64,000 nt of DNA, taken from positions 74,111,856 through 74,175,855 of the forward strand of contig NC_054740.1 in NCBI RefSeq assembly GCF_018143015.1, given 5' to 3'. The stretch comes from Lytechinus variegatus. Lineage: Eukaryota; Echinodermata; Echinoidea; Temnopleuroida; Toxopneustidae. The translations under genes and the position numbers were made by a program. The notes below the pieces were generated by a model. That model saw only the letters and a program-made list of their open reading frames with translations, was not told where the DNA came from and searched no databases. Shown one piece after another: positions 46,885-58,900 of the stretch. Every line of letters begins with the position of its first letter. Within the stretch, counting starts at the first letter, position 1.

Positions 46885-49800
46885 ATTCAATTTCTTCATC
46901 TTGCTATGTAAGGCAAGCTTACGTAATATCTTGCTTTAAAATCTGCCTATCATAATGACATAAATTTAAGGTCATTTGACCAAAATTGTCCATAAAGTAA
47001 CTACGAACTTGTCTATTCTAGCCAATCCGAGATCCATGATCCGGTGGGTCGCTATATACATGGATCCACACATTGCTACCAATGATTCTAAGAATGGCGG
47101 GACGATACGGATGGTCAAAAATGCAATGAAAATTTTGAATAATTTTTTTCCTCATACCGGGGATGCTGATGTAAATTTAACAAGCAAAAAATGGGGTTCA
47201 CTACAAAATGTACGTCATTTTGGTTACATTTCTCCATTTTGCCACCAGGGGGTGCTGCCTAGCTATGGAGAATAACACACGCAGCACCATCGCTTCCCGC
47301 AAGGCCATTTGAAATGGTCTTTGTTTTATCGTGCAACATGAATTTCAGAGAATTCTTTTAAACATTACGTCATCTTTTTCAATTCGGGATATTCCCCTTT
47401 TCCAATGCACAACCACAAAGCGCCCATTGTCCCCCACTGTCATGCACACACAGCCGAGGAGTTGGCCGGGCGCGAGCGCCATTCGTAAATGCAGGGTCGC
47501 ATTTTACGCCTCGTGTTCCGTGCCACTTGATATCGAACCACCTGTAGCTTGTTGGAAATGTCTGTGATATGGATACATCGTGGCGCCTTGGTATAAATAA
47601 GATTCCAGAATAGGTGAGTCATCGATGATATTTGTATTTCAAAGGTAATTATATGCATTGTTGTGGTCAACTAGAGGGATATTATGTGACCTAAATTCTG
47701 CTCTGTCCGAACGTTCGAACACGTTCAAATTTTACTGGCCTTTTATTTTTTTTCTTCTAAGATCAGCTGATCTATTGCGTGGGTGCTACGGTATTCTATG
47801 TTCTCCAGCCATGCATAATATCAGGCGTTCGCAATCAGAATGGGCTATTCGGGGAATGGGATCAAATCAAATGCAGAGTGCCTCGATATGACGTCATTAT
47901 CTTTCAGGTTTACAATACTCCGTATTACAAATTGTAAAGTTGTTGAAGAGTTTTGGAGGGGTTCACCTTATCTAACAAAAATATTGCCCATTACCAAAAA
48001 CTGTTAACCATGCATTGAGGATTTGTCCAAAAAGTCATCAAGGCTAGTGCGTTGACAATTTCCTTTAAAATTATTCTTTTTTGCAAAGTTTAATGGTTTT
48101 ATGGGGTTTTAATTATATTTGTATTGCATATTATCATTTTTTTTTCAAGTTGCAACACTATTTGGAGAAAATTGATGTTTTCCCCCGGCCCCCTGAATGT
48201 ACACCCTATTTTGTATTATAATGCAGAAGACTTTTTTTAATCAACTCCTAGTAAGCAACATGGAAAATTTTAGAGTTTATCTTGAAAAATATCCGCAAAT
48301 GTTCCCTTAAATGACTAGTTTTGTTGTTTTGTTTTCTTATTTAAAGGAAAATCAATAAAAATATCTGTGTGCGACGTACATTAGGTGCATGACTTTTTCA
48401 TTCTTGTTCGCAAGCATGACTTTTCAATTCTTTTTCGCAAGTACGATCCAAGTCGGTTGGCAACATTGTCGAATATTTTTAATTATCTCCTTGAATCCTT
48501 CGGGAATAACGAAAGGGTAACAGACCGATATTTTTTGCTTAAAAGTGCTATTTTAATGACACTATCGCGTTAATTAAAATCATATGGTCCAAAGTAGTCT
48601 TCATCTCAGATTGATTGAGGAAACCATATACTACATATAACGATATTTGAGAAAGTGCAAATAAAGTTGGATCATGTTGGTTACATTCTCATCATAGGAC
48701 ACCACAAGTACACAATGCACACAATTTTCTTAACTGATCGATCAGACCCAATTAATGATGATGTAGTTTTTACCCGAGTTTTTATCGTGTTCCCCGGATT
48801 TTGTGTCATGTTACTACTTTGCTTGTCAGTGTTATTTTATTGATTCAGCTACACAATAAACATGCACGTGGACTTTGTGTTTTACTAAGAAACTGGAAAC
48901 TATGGAAACGCCATTATAATCAAAGTACGAAATATCTAAACGTACTGAAACTTTAATAGCCAACCATGTTTGCTAAAGTCATAATTGCGTCGGTCTGGTG
49001 ATTCATGGTAAGCATAATTGTACAGGGGCAGCATCCCCACCACTTCTACCGCATTTTAAAATATTGGTTAACATCTTTAGATTAACAACAAAAAATGTCT
49101 TTGGAATAGCGAAATATTTTATTTCAAGGTATTCCCATTTTGAGGTCATATGAATAGACTTATTTATTATTCTGTCGTTTTTACGAATTAATTTGCAAAA
49201 TACATTGATATTGATTGTCACTGGAAGTGCATGGTCGTCTTCGTGTCCTCCTTTATTATCATTCGAGAAATACTGCTGTACAAAAATGACTCATGTTTAA
49301 AAAATAATTATAAAAGAAATCCCCGTGCGTGAAATGAATAATAATGCATCCGATTCAGTGGGTGTTTGGACTTTGAAACACGGTGTCTTTGGGTGTTTTA
49401 GGCAGATGGTCGGGTTATTCTAAAACATTTTGGTAGTAAAGATTATATTGAATTAAAAGTATGAATGAATGGTAAAACGACCCACTCAAAATCTTTGAGG
49501 TTTCGTTTTCCGAAAAAAAGGAACGACGCATTTTTGTTGTTTGTGTGTGTCTAGCCTGCATATAATACCGAAACAGCATGGTGTAATACTGTAAGTATGA
49601 TCTGCTTATACAATTTAAACTTGGTTTAACCCTGGTCTAGAGAGGATTTTTTAACCACACTTCTATAGAATACTGGCTTCATTATATTTCTTCCTTATTT
49701 ACGATATTGGTTGCAATGATAATATGTCATTATTGCTTTGTTAAAATCCTTTTTTTCCAATTCTTCTCATTTCAAAACTCAGTTATTTTTTTAGAAAAAA

Positions 49801-50190
49801 AAATCAGCCGGGTAATAATAATTTTAAACTAGTAAATAATCTGACAAATCCTTCTTCAAAAAAGTGTAATCTAAGTTAACCCAGGTCTGACTTAACCATG
49901 GATTTAATAAAATTATTTTATTAGAATACCACCCATTATCCATTTCCGATGGCGTCAATACTAAAATATTCTTTTTAGTCACGTGTTTTAAAATATTAAG
50001 TCCAAATTTTTGGTAATAGACCTTCTTCAATAAAATCATCCCTGCAATAATAAAATCATCCCTGCAGAAGGTCTATGACCAAAAATTTTGAAGATTATGT
50101 CTCCTCATAGTGTTTCTATTAAGTCTTTTGTTTCTACATTATGACGCCGACGAACTCTTTGATTTATATATATATATATATATAATATAC
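46885..50190. other. Long intergenic interval without recognisable genes
   Basis: AT-rich DNA with several small frames, none with family features or splice support. 47100-47290 has a CACCAGGGGGTGCTGCCTA stretch similar to 4898-4920 (dispersed repeat). 49985-50095 has a short imperfect inverted repeat around two copies of AATAAAATCATCCCTGCA. Nothing else stands out. Confidence 0.5.
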
Positions 50191-50198
50191 ATCATAAT

Positions 50199-50277
50199 GC
50201 TGAAGATAATGCTTTCATTGCCAATAAAGATTTCATTGTTCACTCACTTAATTGGCATTGAAAGCATTATCTTCAGC
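50199..50277. other. 79-nt hairpin with 27-bp stem
   Basis: 50199-50225 (starting GCTGAAGATAATGC) pairs with 50251-50277 with a single mismatch, across a 25-nt loop. The size and stem resemble a microRNA precursor, but a small palindromic repeat is equally possible. No promoter or conserved seed can be judged from here. A (TA)n run lies just upstream (50165-50185). Confidence 0.4.
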
Positions 50278-51100
50278 TTTACTTTGTTACCTTACAGAAG
50301 GCAATACGTGAAACTATGCGTGTGTATCTTGTCCAGAACTTCATTTATGCAGGGATATCCCTGATTTATGATTGTGTTTAGCAAAGTAAATGTATCTGTT
50401 ATGCATGTCTTCACATGGAAAGCTGGTCAGACTTGAAGCTGAGAGTTTTCAGAAGTGTGTTTATCATTTTAATGCCACTGTATTTAATTGAGGACCGTCA
50501 TTTTCATTCTACTTCTCTTTATTTATCGGAATCTCTAGGAAGTATGTAGAATACTTTTACAATTTCTTTTCTGGCATTTCTTACGATAAATTCAGGTTCT
50601 ACATTCATGTATACCCGACAGTTTTACCATGGTCCCGGAAGATTAATGATCATATCAATAACGCCCAAAAAATTGACAGGAAAAAGTTTCTCATTCAGAC
50701 TGACATACAATTGTATTCAGGCTCCCAACCATAACTGTGGGGACTACACAAAGCACTTGTTCTAGATATTTTCCTTGAATGCACTGATCATTAGGTACGC
50801 TGGTATTGTTACAGCTACAAATCATTCGTTGTCGTCATTTCTGAATTATAAGAAATCGAGCATGAAGATGTATGGAAACTTTTGCAAAAACGGTGTTTCG
50901 CATGAATCTTTGACGTGAAAAACATTGAAGAAAAACCACCTTTAAATACTGATTGTCCAAAACGAAACTATATACATGTATCTTCAAAGACGGTACTACC
51001 GCACCGTTGCAGGTTTGCAGGGATTTAACTAGAACTGAACAAGACGATGTAAACAACTTTAACAGCTATTAGTGTGAGACGGTATGTCACTGACAGAGCT

Positions 51101-54100
51101 CCCGTAGGACTAGCGTGCCAAAATTGATTTTTGGTTGTTTTGGCTTCAATAGGGTCCCCTTAGACCAAAAACGATGGGGGTCAAATTTTCAGACCCCTCC
51201 TTCCCTTTGTGGGGGGTCCTTTTTGGCGCCATATTGGCCTGTACAAAGCCCAATAGGATAATCCATTGTTTTCGACCTTATTTCTCACTTTTCTTTGCCA
51301 ATTAATTATTAAAGTTGTCTGAGGTGTATGAGAATGAATATTTGATGATGTTGTGATGTCAATGTTTTTTAACTTTTACCATACGGGGGCGGACTTTACG
51401 AAAAATGCCCCAAATTGTAAAATATTGCCCCCAAAATATTATTTTTCCCTTTTTGGGCTCTAAAATTAGGACAAAAGGATTACAAAATGAAATGAATATG
51501 TCTTGTTATACAATCCAACAACAGAGGAATATATCACATGTAATGTATATCATTATTTTTGGTCAATTGATGTAAAAATCATCCCCATTTCAGGATTTTA
51601 TGCAGTGTAAACCTTACTACAACACTAGAGGGCGCCATAACTTATGATAAGCACTTCCCTAAAAAATCAAATTCTAGGCACTGTAATTTTATCAATAAAT
51701 TTGAAAGCTGACACATTTCAAGAGCAATTATTTCCAATGCCGATTCATAGTATGGACATCTAATTTGTTTTGATTCTCGCCCCCCCCCCTCCACGGGGGG
51801 GGGGACAAAATGGCTGCCTTGGGCTAAAAAAAAAAAATCCTGGATTTTTTTTTGTTACTTAAGTGACCTTAATTTGGTTTCTATTCAAAGATTTATAAGG
51901 GTGAAGAAGTATATCGGGAAAAGTTACAAGGACCCAGAAATCCAAGATGGCTTCCAAAAATGGAGTTTAAAATGGTTGTTGATACTTTAAATGGACATAG
52001 CACATTTTTATATACCTGAGATAGATGAAATCGGTGTCTAGACCATGGTTTCAACGATCATAATTGGGACAAGAATACCGTTTCCATTCTTTATTCATTT
52101 AACTTTTGGAGGCCAACTTGGATTCAACATACCGGGACAGTCGGTGGTCCGGTATGTTAAAAAATCCAAGATGGCTTCCAAAAATGGAGTTTGAAATTGC
52201 TGTTGCTGCTTGAAAAACCGATATAGTTTGTTCAATATCCGGGAATATGAATGTGTGTGACTACCATGGAAAAGTGAGTCTAATAATACATTAGAATAAG
52301 TTACAAGGAGAGTCGTTGGTCGAGTATGTTAAACAATAGAGTCTGAAATAGCCACTGTTATTTACAAGTGGACATGTAATATCCATCAAGAACATGATTT
52401 TTAAAGTCAGAAAATTAGTTACAACCGTTCGAGTGTTGTGGCCCAGTGGATTGGTCTTTTGACTTTGAAAGGGTCGTGGGTTCGAATCCCAGCCATGGCA
52501 TAGTTTCATTCTGCAAGAAATTTATCAACATTGTGATGCACTCAACCCAGGTGAGGTAAATGGGTACCCGGTAGAAATTCCCTGAATGCGCGAAGGAATT
52601 CCTTGAATGCTAAAGCGCCTAGGCAGCCCATCTAAGGCAGGGGTAATAATGGCAAGGCCCGCTGGGAGAACAGTTTTTAGAACTGAAGTGGCTTCCCTGG
52701 GTAAATATACCTAGATTATTAATATTACCATATAATAACAAGGACAGTCATTGGTCTATGTCGGAAAATCCAAGATGTCGTGAAGAAATCTGAGTCTAAA
52801 GTGAATGCTGTTACTTAAAAATGGTCATCGTTCATTTAAAATTCACCAAGGACATAGGATTTTGGTGTCCACTCAATGGTTTCATGATTATAATAATACT
52901 TTCGATTAGTTACAAAGATATTCACTTGTCCATTTTGCCTAAAAATCCAAGAAAATTTTCAAAATGGCATCTAAAATGATTCCTAAAACTCAATAATGAT
53001 CAGAGTTTACACAATATTAATATGTGAGGAATAATTTGGTTGTCTACATGGTGGTATAAAGGGTTAGATAATACATTCAACAAATAACAAGGATATTTAG
53101 TTTTCCATTTCGTCTAAAATCCATGGTAGATTAAAAAAATTCATCAAGTGGGTGCTATTACAAACTCATGAATCAATATGATAACTTATCCCATAAGTGT
53201 AGGCACCAAAATAATTCTCACATTTTAAGATCATTTTTTTGGAATTCATCTTTGATTTTTGGACATACCAGACCACTGACTGTCCTTGTAACTTATCCTT
53301 ATATATTACTTAACCCAAACCAGTGGTTTAAAATTAAACATCGAAATCACATTTCCATGGACGATATGAAATCAGCTATGTCTGCTTTAATTTTAGCAGC
53401 CATTTCAGAATAAATTTTTTGAAGCCATCATGGATTTTTGGACCCACCAGACCACTCACTGTTCTTGTAACTTTTTCGAATTTACTACTTCACCCTTAAA
53501 ATCATTGAATCAAAACCAAATTGAGGAGTTTTAGCACATGGCAGGCTTTTTTGATGCCATCTTATATTTTCCAGGTATCCTGGGGTCCTTAGATTCACTC
53601 TACCCTATGTCAACAAATTATTTTAACTCCTAGACCATGGAGTATGAAACTAATTAGGATTCTAGGGTGGATAATGAGAGAGTCGTTTTCATTAATTTTA
53701 AGTGAATGGTGGCCATCTTGGATACTATCTTGAAAATAACCACTTTCCCTGATGCAGATTTTGGTAGATTTTTAGTATATTATTCCTGAGGTCAATTAGT
53801 ACTAACAACTGTTGAAAAACAATGTAAGTTCGGAAGTTCTCTAAACATCACATGTTATTTCAATAATGAATATGTGCATATGTGCGTGTTTGTGGGGGGG
53901 GGCTAAAATTATATTTTATGTGTTTTTTTCTGGCTATCAGTAATTGGAAATTAGCCGAGAAGTACATAATTGACAATCCGAATAGAAGTACTTTAATCGT
54001 TATTGTACTCCGGAACGAGTGGCCGAATAGTGAAAGTTGTATGCCAGTCAGTTGGGGGGGGGGAGTAGGGGATATGGTTGGTAGGATGCTCGTCCAACTT

Positions 54101-54927
54101 GAAGCCTTCAGATATAGGCATTTTAGCTGTCTAGAGATGATAAAATTCCATAAAATAATCCATTGTTTAACCGGGCGCAAATTACTAATACTCCTGATTT
54201 TAGTGGGTCTCGATATAGGTGAACCCCCCCCTCAGGCAGTGGGTGAGGGTGGGGAAAATTGGACCCCTATCATTTCGTGATAGATTGGACCCAAGTGAAT
54301 CCAAAAAAAAAACAATTTTGGCACAAAAATCCTGCAGGAAGTGTGTCATGATGTACCGTACCACACTAATATCATCATGATAAGTTATGGCGCCCTCTAG
54401 TGTTGTAGTTAGGTTTTCACTGCATAAAATCCTGAAATGGGGGTGACTTTTACATTAATTTATTAATAATAATCATATAAATTACGTGTGATGTATTCCT
54501 CTGTTATTGGACTGTACAACAAGACATATGCACTTCATTTTGTAATCTTTTTGTCCTAATTCTAGTGCCAAAAAGTGGGAAAATTACATTTTTGGGGTAA
54601 TATTTTACAATTTGGGGGCATTTTTCGCAAAATCCGCCCCCCGTATGGCAAAAGTGAAAAAATATTGACTTCACAACATCATCAAATATTCATTTTTGTA
54701 CACCTCAGACAACTTAAAAATAAAATTGGCGAAGAAAAGTGAGAAATAAGGTTGAAAACAATGGATTATCCTATTGGGCTTTGTACAGACGAATATGGCG
54801 CCAAAAAGGACCCCCCACAAAGGGAAGGAGGGGTCTGAAAATTTGACCCCCATCGTTTTTGGTCTAAGGGGACCCTATTGAAGCCAAAACAACCAAAAAA
54901 TCAATTTTGGCACGCTAGTCCTACGGG
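51101..54927. mobile_element. Third fold-back element, 3.8 kb
   Basis: The outer ends are CCCGTAGGACTAGCGTGCC and its exact complement. Inverted arms run about 51101-51660 and 54370-54927 (shared words: GGGTCCCCTTAGACCAAAAA, GTACAAAGCCCAATAGGAT, AACACTAGAGGGCGCCATAA). The interior (51660-54370) has weaker inverted repetition built on AATCCAAGATGGCTTCCAAA and TTACAAGGA-type words, first in one orientation (51900-52900) and then in the other (53100-53600). A SINE is nested at 52425-52725. The frames at 53860-54280 are not supported as genes. Confidence 0.8.
52425..52725 (+). mobile_element. tRNA-derived SINE (plus strand)
   Basis: The head has TGTTGTGGCCCAGTGGATTGG (A-box-like) and GGGTTCGAATCCCAGCCATGG (B box), followed by ACCCAGGTGAGGTAAATGGG and TGGGTACCCGGTAG as in the SINE at 30395-30680. 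The tail is diverged (GGCAGGGGTAATAATGG). It is not a functional tRNA: the region between the boxes cannot fold into a normal cloverleaf, and the sequence runs on into SINE body. Confidence 0.85.
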
Positions 54928-54939
54928 ATGACACACCAT

Positions 54940-55951
54940 ACCCCACTATATTTGAACGTGAGAAGAAGCGAAAGCGCGTTATGTTACTCTCTTTTTTATT
55001 CTTTCTTTTAAGGTGATGATTTGATTTTTCCCCAAAAGTATAAACAAATAGGAAGTAATTTATCATAATTTGAATGTTAAGAAATTGGTATTCTAGTCTT
55101 AGGTTTTACACAGAGATGCCAATTACTGTGCTTGTTTAGCCCGGCCGTCATGACACTTATTTTACTAAAAGTAACTTGCATTTTATGTAAAGACCCTAAC
55201 GGAGACAAACATTATATCGTATTCATTTTTGGAATGTCTTTAGTTACATGTATGTTTTATTCAATTCACATCCTGAACTTGTTCCCTCCTCTTCTATTTG
55301 CAGGTGATGATTGATTGTAATGGATGAGGGAGATTTACCAATGGGTTTTGTTGAAACGATGTCATCAGAATCCGGTATTAGTGACAACATCCTATTACAT
55401 GTGAAGCCCACTCGTTCTGTGCCTGCTTACTTGAAACGTATTCTACCATGCCCCCTTGATATATGATGACAGTATAGATATTTAATTAGTAGATACGCAA
55501 CTCTATATTTTTAATTTTGGATTTGATTTGTCAGTGATTATTCACTCGCTTTACATACATCATCGAAGTTGGATGTTCCAGGTATTCGGGTAATTGACCT
55601 TGGTTCTCTTGTCAACACTACAAAGTGGGAATATACAAGTCTATATTGGAATAACGTATTGTTTAAAGTGCTCCCCTCAGTGGATATCGAAATGATGAAA
55701 CCTAAACACCGGCCACAAAACACCGCACCCATTATAATCTCGTTGAGCCTACACCGAAGACTAGCACCCTCCAATTCCAGTACACCTTCACATCCACGTT
55801 ACAACACCACCTACCGCATTTTTATCACGAAGTACGTGTTTAGTCTAGCATAATTACACCTTGCACCCGAGGATACCTCACCAAAGCACCGCACTTTCAG
55901 TGGTTTTTCCTCGAGTATCTTCTATAAACTTGCCGTGAGATCGTATGAAGC
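54940..55951. other. Region upstream of the receptor-like gene
   Basis: No coding exon is established. The sequence AGGTGATGATT follows T-rich tracts at both 55012 and 55303, so one or both could be 5' UTR exon starts. A 49-codon frame begins at 55320 and a 94-codon frame spans 55569-55853; neither shows domain features, and they are probably leader or intergenic DNA. Confidence 0.35.
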
Positions 55952-58900
55952 ATGAAGAATCCTATTCTAATCGTGTCAAGAACTCTTTGGGTCATTTTTG
56001 TCCTCGTGGGAAAGTCATGTTCCTTTGCGGTATGTCTTTAAACTTATATTCTTTAAGTTAACATCCGACTTGTCAAAGAAACTTTATAATCAACGAAAGC
56101 ACGACTTGTGGAAGAAATGTATCTCATTATTTTCTCATCTGTAGATGCTTATGGACTGTCCCATTGTCATGTAGGAACCAGCAATATCTAAGTGAACTTC
56201 ATATTATACAAAATTTTTGTCTTGTCAAAAATATTTGCACCATTACATTGATAGGGACATTGCTCATATCTAAAAAAAAAAAGTCGAGTTTGGAACTTTG
56301 AATAAAAGTACATGCTATTTATTTGATAAGTTTGGCAATATGTATAACTTTAGTTTAGAACAACAAAAATATTTCCTTTCATTAGAAGAAAAATATTCCT
56401 GATCATTATCATCATAGTAAAAATGAAAGAAATCCCGTCAATCTAAACCATGTCCCTTGAGATATTTCACAATTCCTTTTCTTCTATAGTTACTTTAACG
56501 ACCTCGATTTTCTGTTTTCTCTTCCAGGTAAGCCCCTTCCTTGCTGATGATTCGAATGGTGACGACATTTTGAAAAAGATGAACTACAGATTTGGGATAT
56601 CACATGACCTGCGCCAGCCAATCATTGCCCGTTTGGTCAGGGATGCAAATGATGGTAATTATTCATTTACGTTTCCACATTGCATTACTCATGGAGTTGG
56701 AATAAAGGAATGGGCAACTCTGTGTTATTTTGATGGATGTGAAAAAAGCCTCATTCGTGTATTATGGTAGAATAATAGAAATGTCAAAATTTTCTCGGTC
56801 GCTAAAACACACTCATAATGACGAGAGAAGGAGCGAGCGTTAATGGGAGGGGACATGGGAGTATATCCCCCCTCCCCCAATTTTCAGGTGGGGGATGGCC
56901 TGGCCTGTGTTATCATTCCTCCAATCATTTAAGGTCGAATATCATATTTTGATACACTGAATCATATCAGTATGCTCATAATATTAATACTACTACTACT
57001 ACTAGTAGTAGTAGTAGTAGTAGTAGTACTTACTCTCGTTGGAGAAATAAGCTAACTTGTACATAAAACTATAAAAAAAAATATAAAAAACGCTGGCATG
57101 CAGATGCATGTGGGCATTGGGACCATCGAAGAAATATTGTAAATTTGATATATACATGTATGTGTTAGATATTATGTCAAAATCTGTTACAAAATTTGAT
57201 TGTTGCACTAAAAGGTCAAAATCTTTGCTCGCTCGCATTTGAAAAAAAATAAAGTTGGCCTATCACGTCATGTCTGGTCGTCGAAAATTTTTAGACTCAT
57301 TACGCAATTCCCCCCTCAAACTAACAAAACAAATCCCTCACAGAGAACAAAAGTTGGGTCAGGCATCCCATGGCCTTACATGGTGATTGAGGGACAGTTA
57401 ACCCCCCCCCCCCCCCATTTTTGCTATAATATGCACTTTTTTTGTATTTTGCTTTGATTTTCACTGAAATTTTCATGAAATTCTTAGTTCTTATTGAATT
57501 TTGCAAAAAGAAATTGTATCCCTAATCATGGAGCTATTACAGAGATGTATAGCTTCCGCGGGTAAGTTTTCCAATTTGGCATGTCAATATTAGTCTACAA
57601 ATGTAGACCCAGATCTGCAGTGTGTGTAACACAGCTGATTCAAGGAGTCTGCATAGCAGACTACGTCTACTGTGGCTGCAGACAGCTCGCTTCGCTCGCC
57701 CTTGCAAACCAGTAGCAGATCCCACCTCACGAGCCATTCAGAGTCTGCATAGCAGACTATGTCAGTAATGCACCGCACTCTTAGCTTTCTTGGCTTTAGA
57801 CTCTTGGTCAGGGGGAGGGATGGGTGTTTCATCAATAGAAAGGACTTGTTGTTACGGTAGAAACTTTGCTATTCAGCTAAACAAAATCAAAGAAATTTAT
57901 CGGATCTGAAAAACTATAGTTTGTGAGTGTGTTGCAGTATATAGTGAAGTCTCGCTTAAGAATTGAAGTTGAGAGTATGATTTTCTTGTACGAAGAGTAT
58001 GAAGAAATACGTGATTAAGTGGACAATCGTGACAAGTTATCAACTTTACGTTTGCCGTCCCTTAATTGATATTTTTTATTCTTTTCATGTTAAGAACCGA
58101 CTGAAAGTCCCAAATTCGATCACCTCATCCTGATCATCCCCTGGTGTTTTGGGGGTTGCTGTTATTACCATAATCGTGTTGGTGGTTTGCTACATGCGTC
58201 GGAAATATGGAAGAACAAGTTGCTTCTCGGATGAATGGTTGATTTGGTGTGGTCTTAATAAACGAAGTAAGTTTATCGAAATATTCTTTTATGAATACGA
58301 ATTAGCTTTAATTGTCAATGAATTTAATGAACAAAATATATATGAAAAATCCCCGGGGGGCCACTTCCATTCACGAGTGGATACCATGCCCGACCATGGG
58401 GTCTCGAAAAGCACCCTAAACGCGTAATTTCCATATTCTGAAAATGCACCCCTTAACAAGTATTGGCGTGTGAAACCCTACCCTTAACAAGTATTGGAAA
58501 CAAAACGATACCCTTGGCAAATATTCCCTGAAATGATAAACAAGTACAGGAATGTTTTATTGTTACGAGTCCTTCGGTCGTCGGCTTTACCTTATTTGGT
58601 TTAGTACGACCCCACCTTCTACACCTCGCGCAAATCGGACTCTAAACACAAAGTGTTGGGGCGAAAAGGACATCCTTTATAAAACATTTTAATTTTGTTT
58701 TATCATCCTCGCAAATTCGACCGTAAACACGTAATTTTTCTAGTGAAATAGATACCCTTTTTTCATTATTTCTGTGTTTTTGACACCCTTATCACGTTAC
58801 GTACGTAACGTGCCCTGTCGTGAAAAAGACATCTTTTTACGTGTTTTTGGTCGCGCATGGTATCCACTCGTCAATGTAAGTGGCCCCTCCGGGGAAAAAT

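Noticed and set aside
52433-52505. Possible tRNA gene
   Set aside because: It has a good B box, but the spacing and pairing do not give a cloverleaf and the sequence continues as a SINE body shared with 30395-30680.
53860-54280. Overlapping frames of 106 and 132 codons on opposite strands
   Set aside because: They lie within the third fold-back element; composition is ordinary, with no motif and poly-G/poly-C interruptions.
55569-55853. 94-codon frame upstream of the receptor-like gene
   Set aside because: It does not join in phase with the signal-peptide exon and has no domain features; more likely leader or intergenic sequence.
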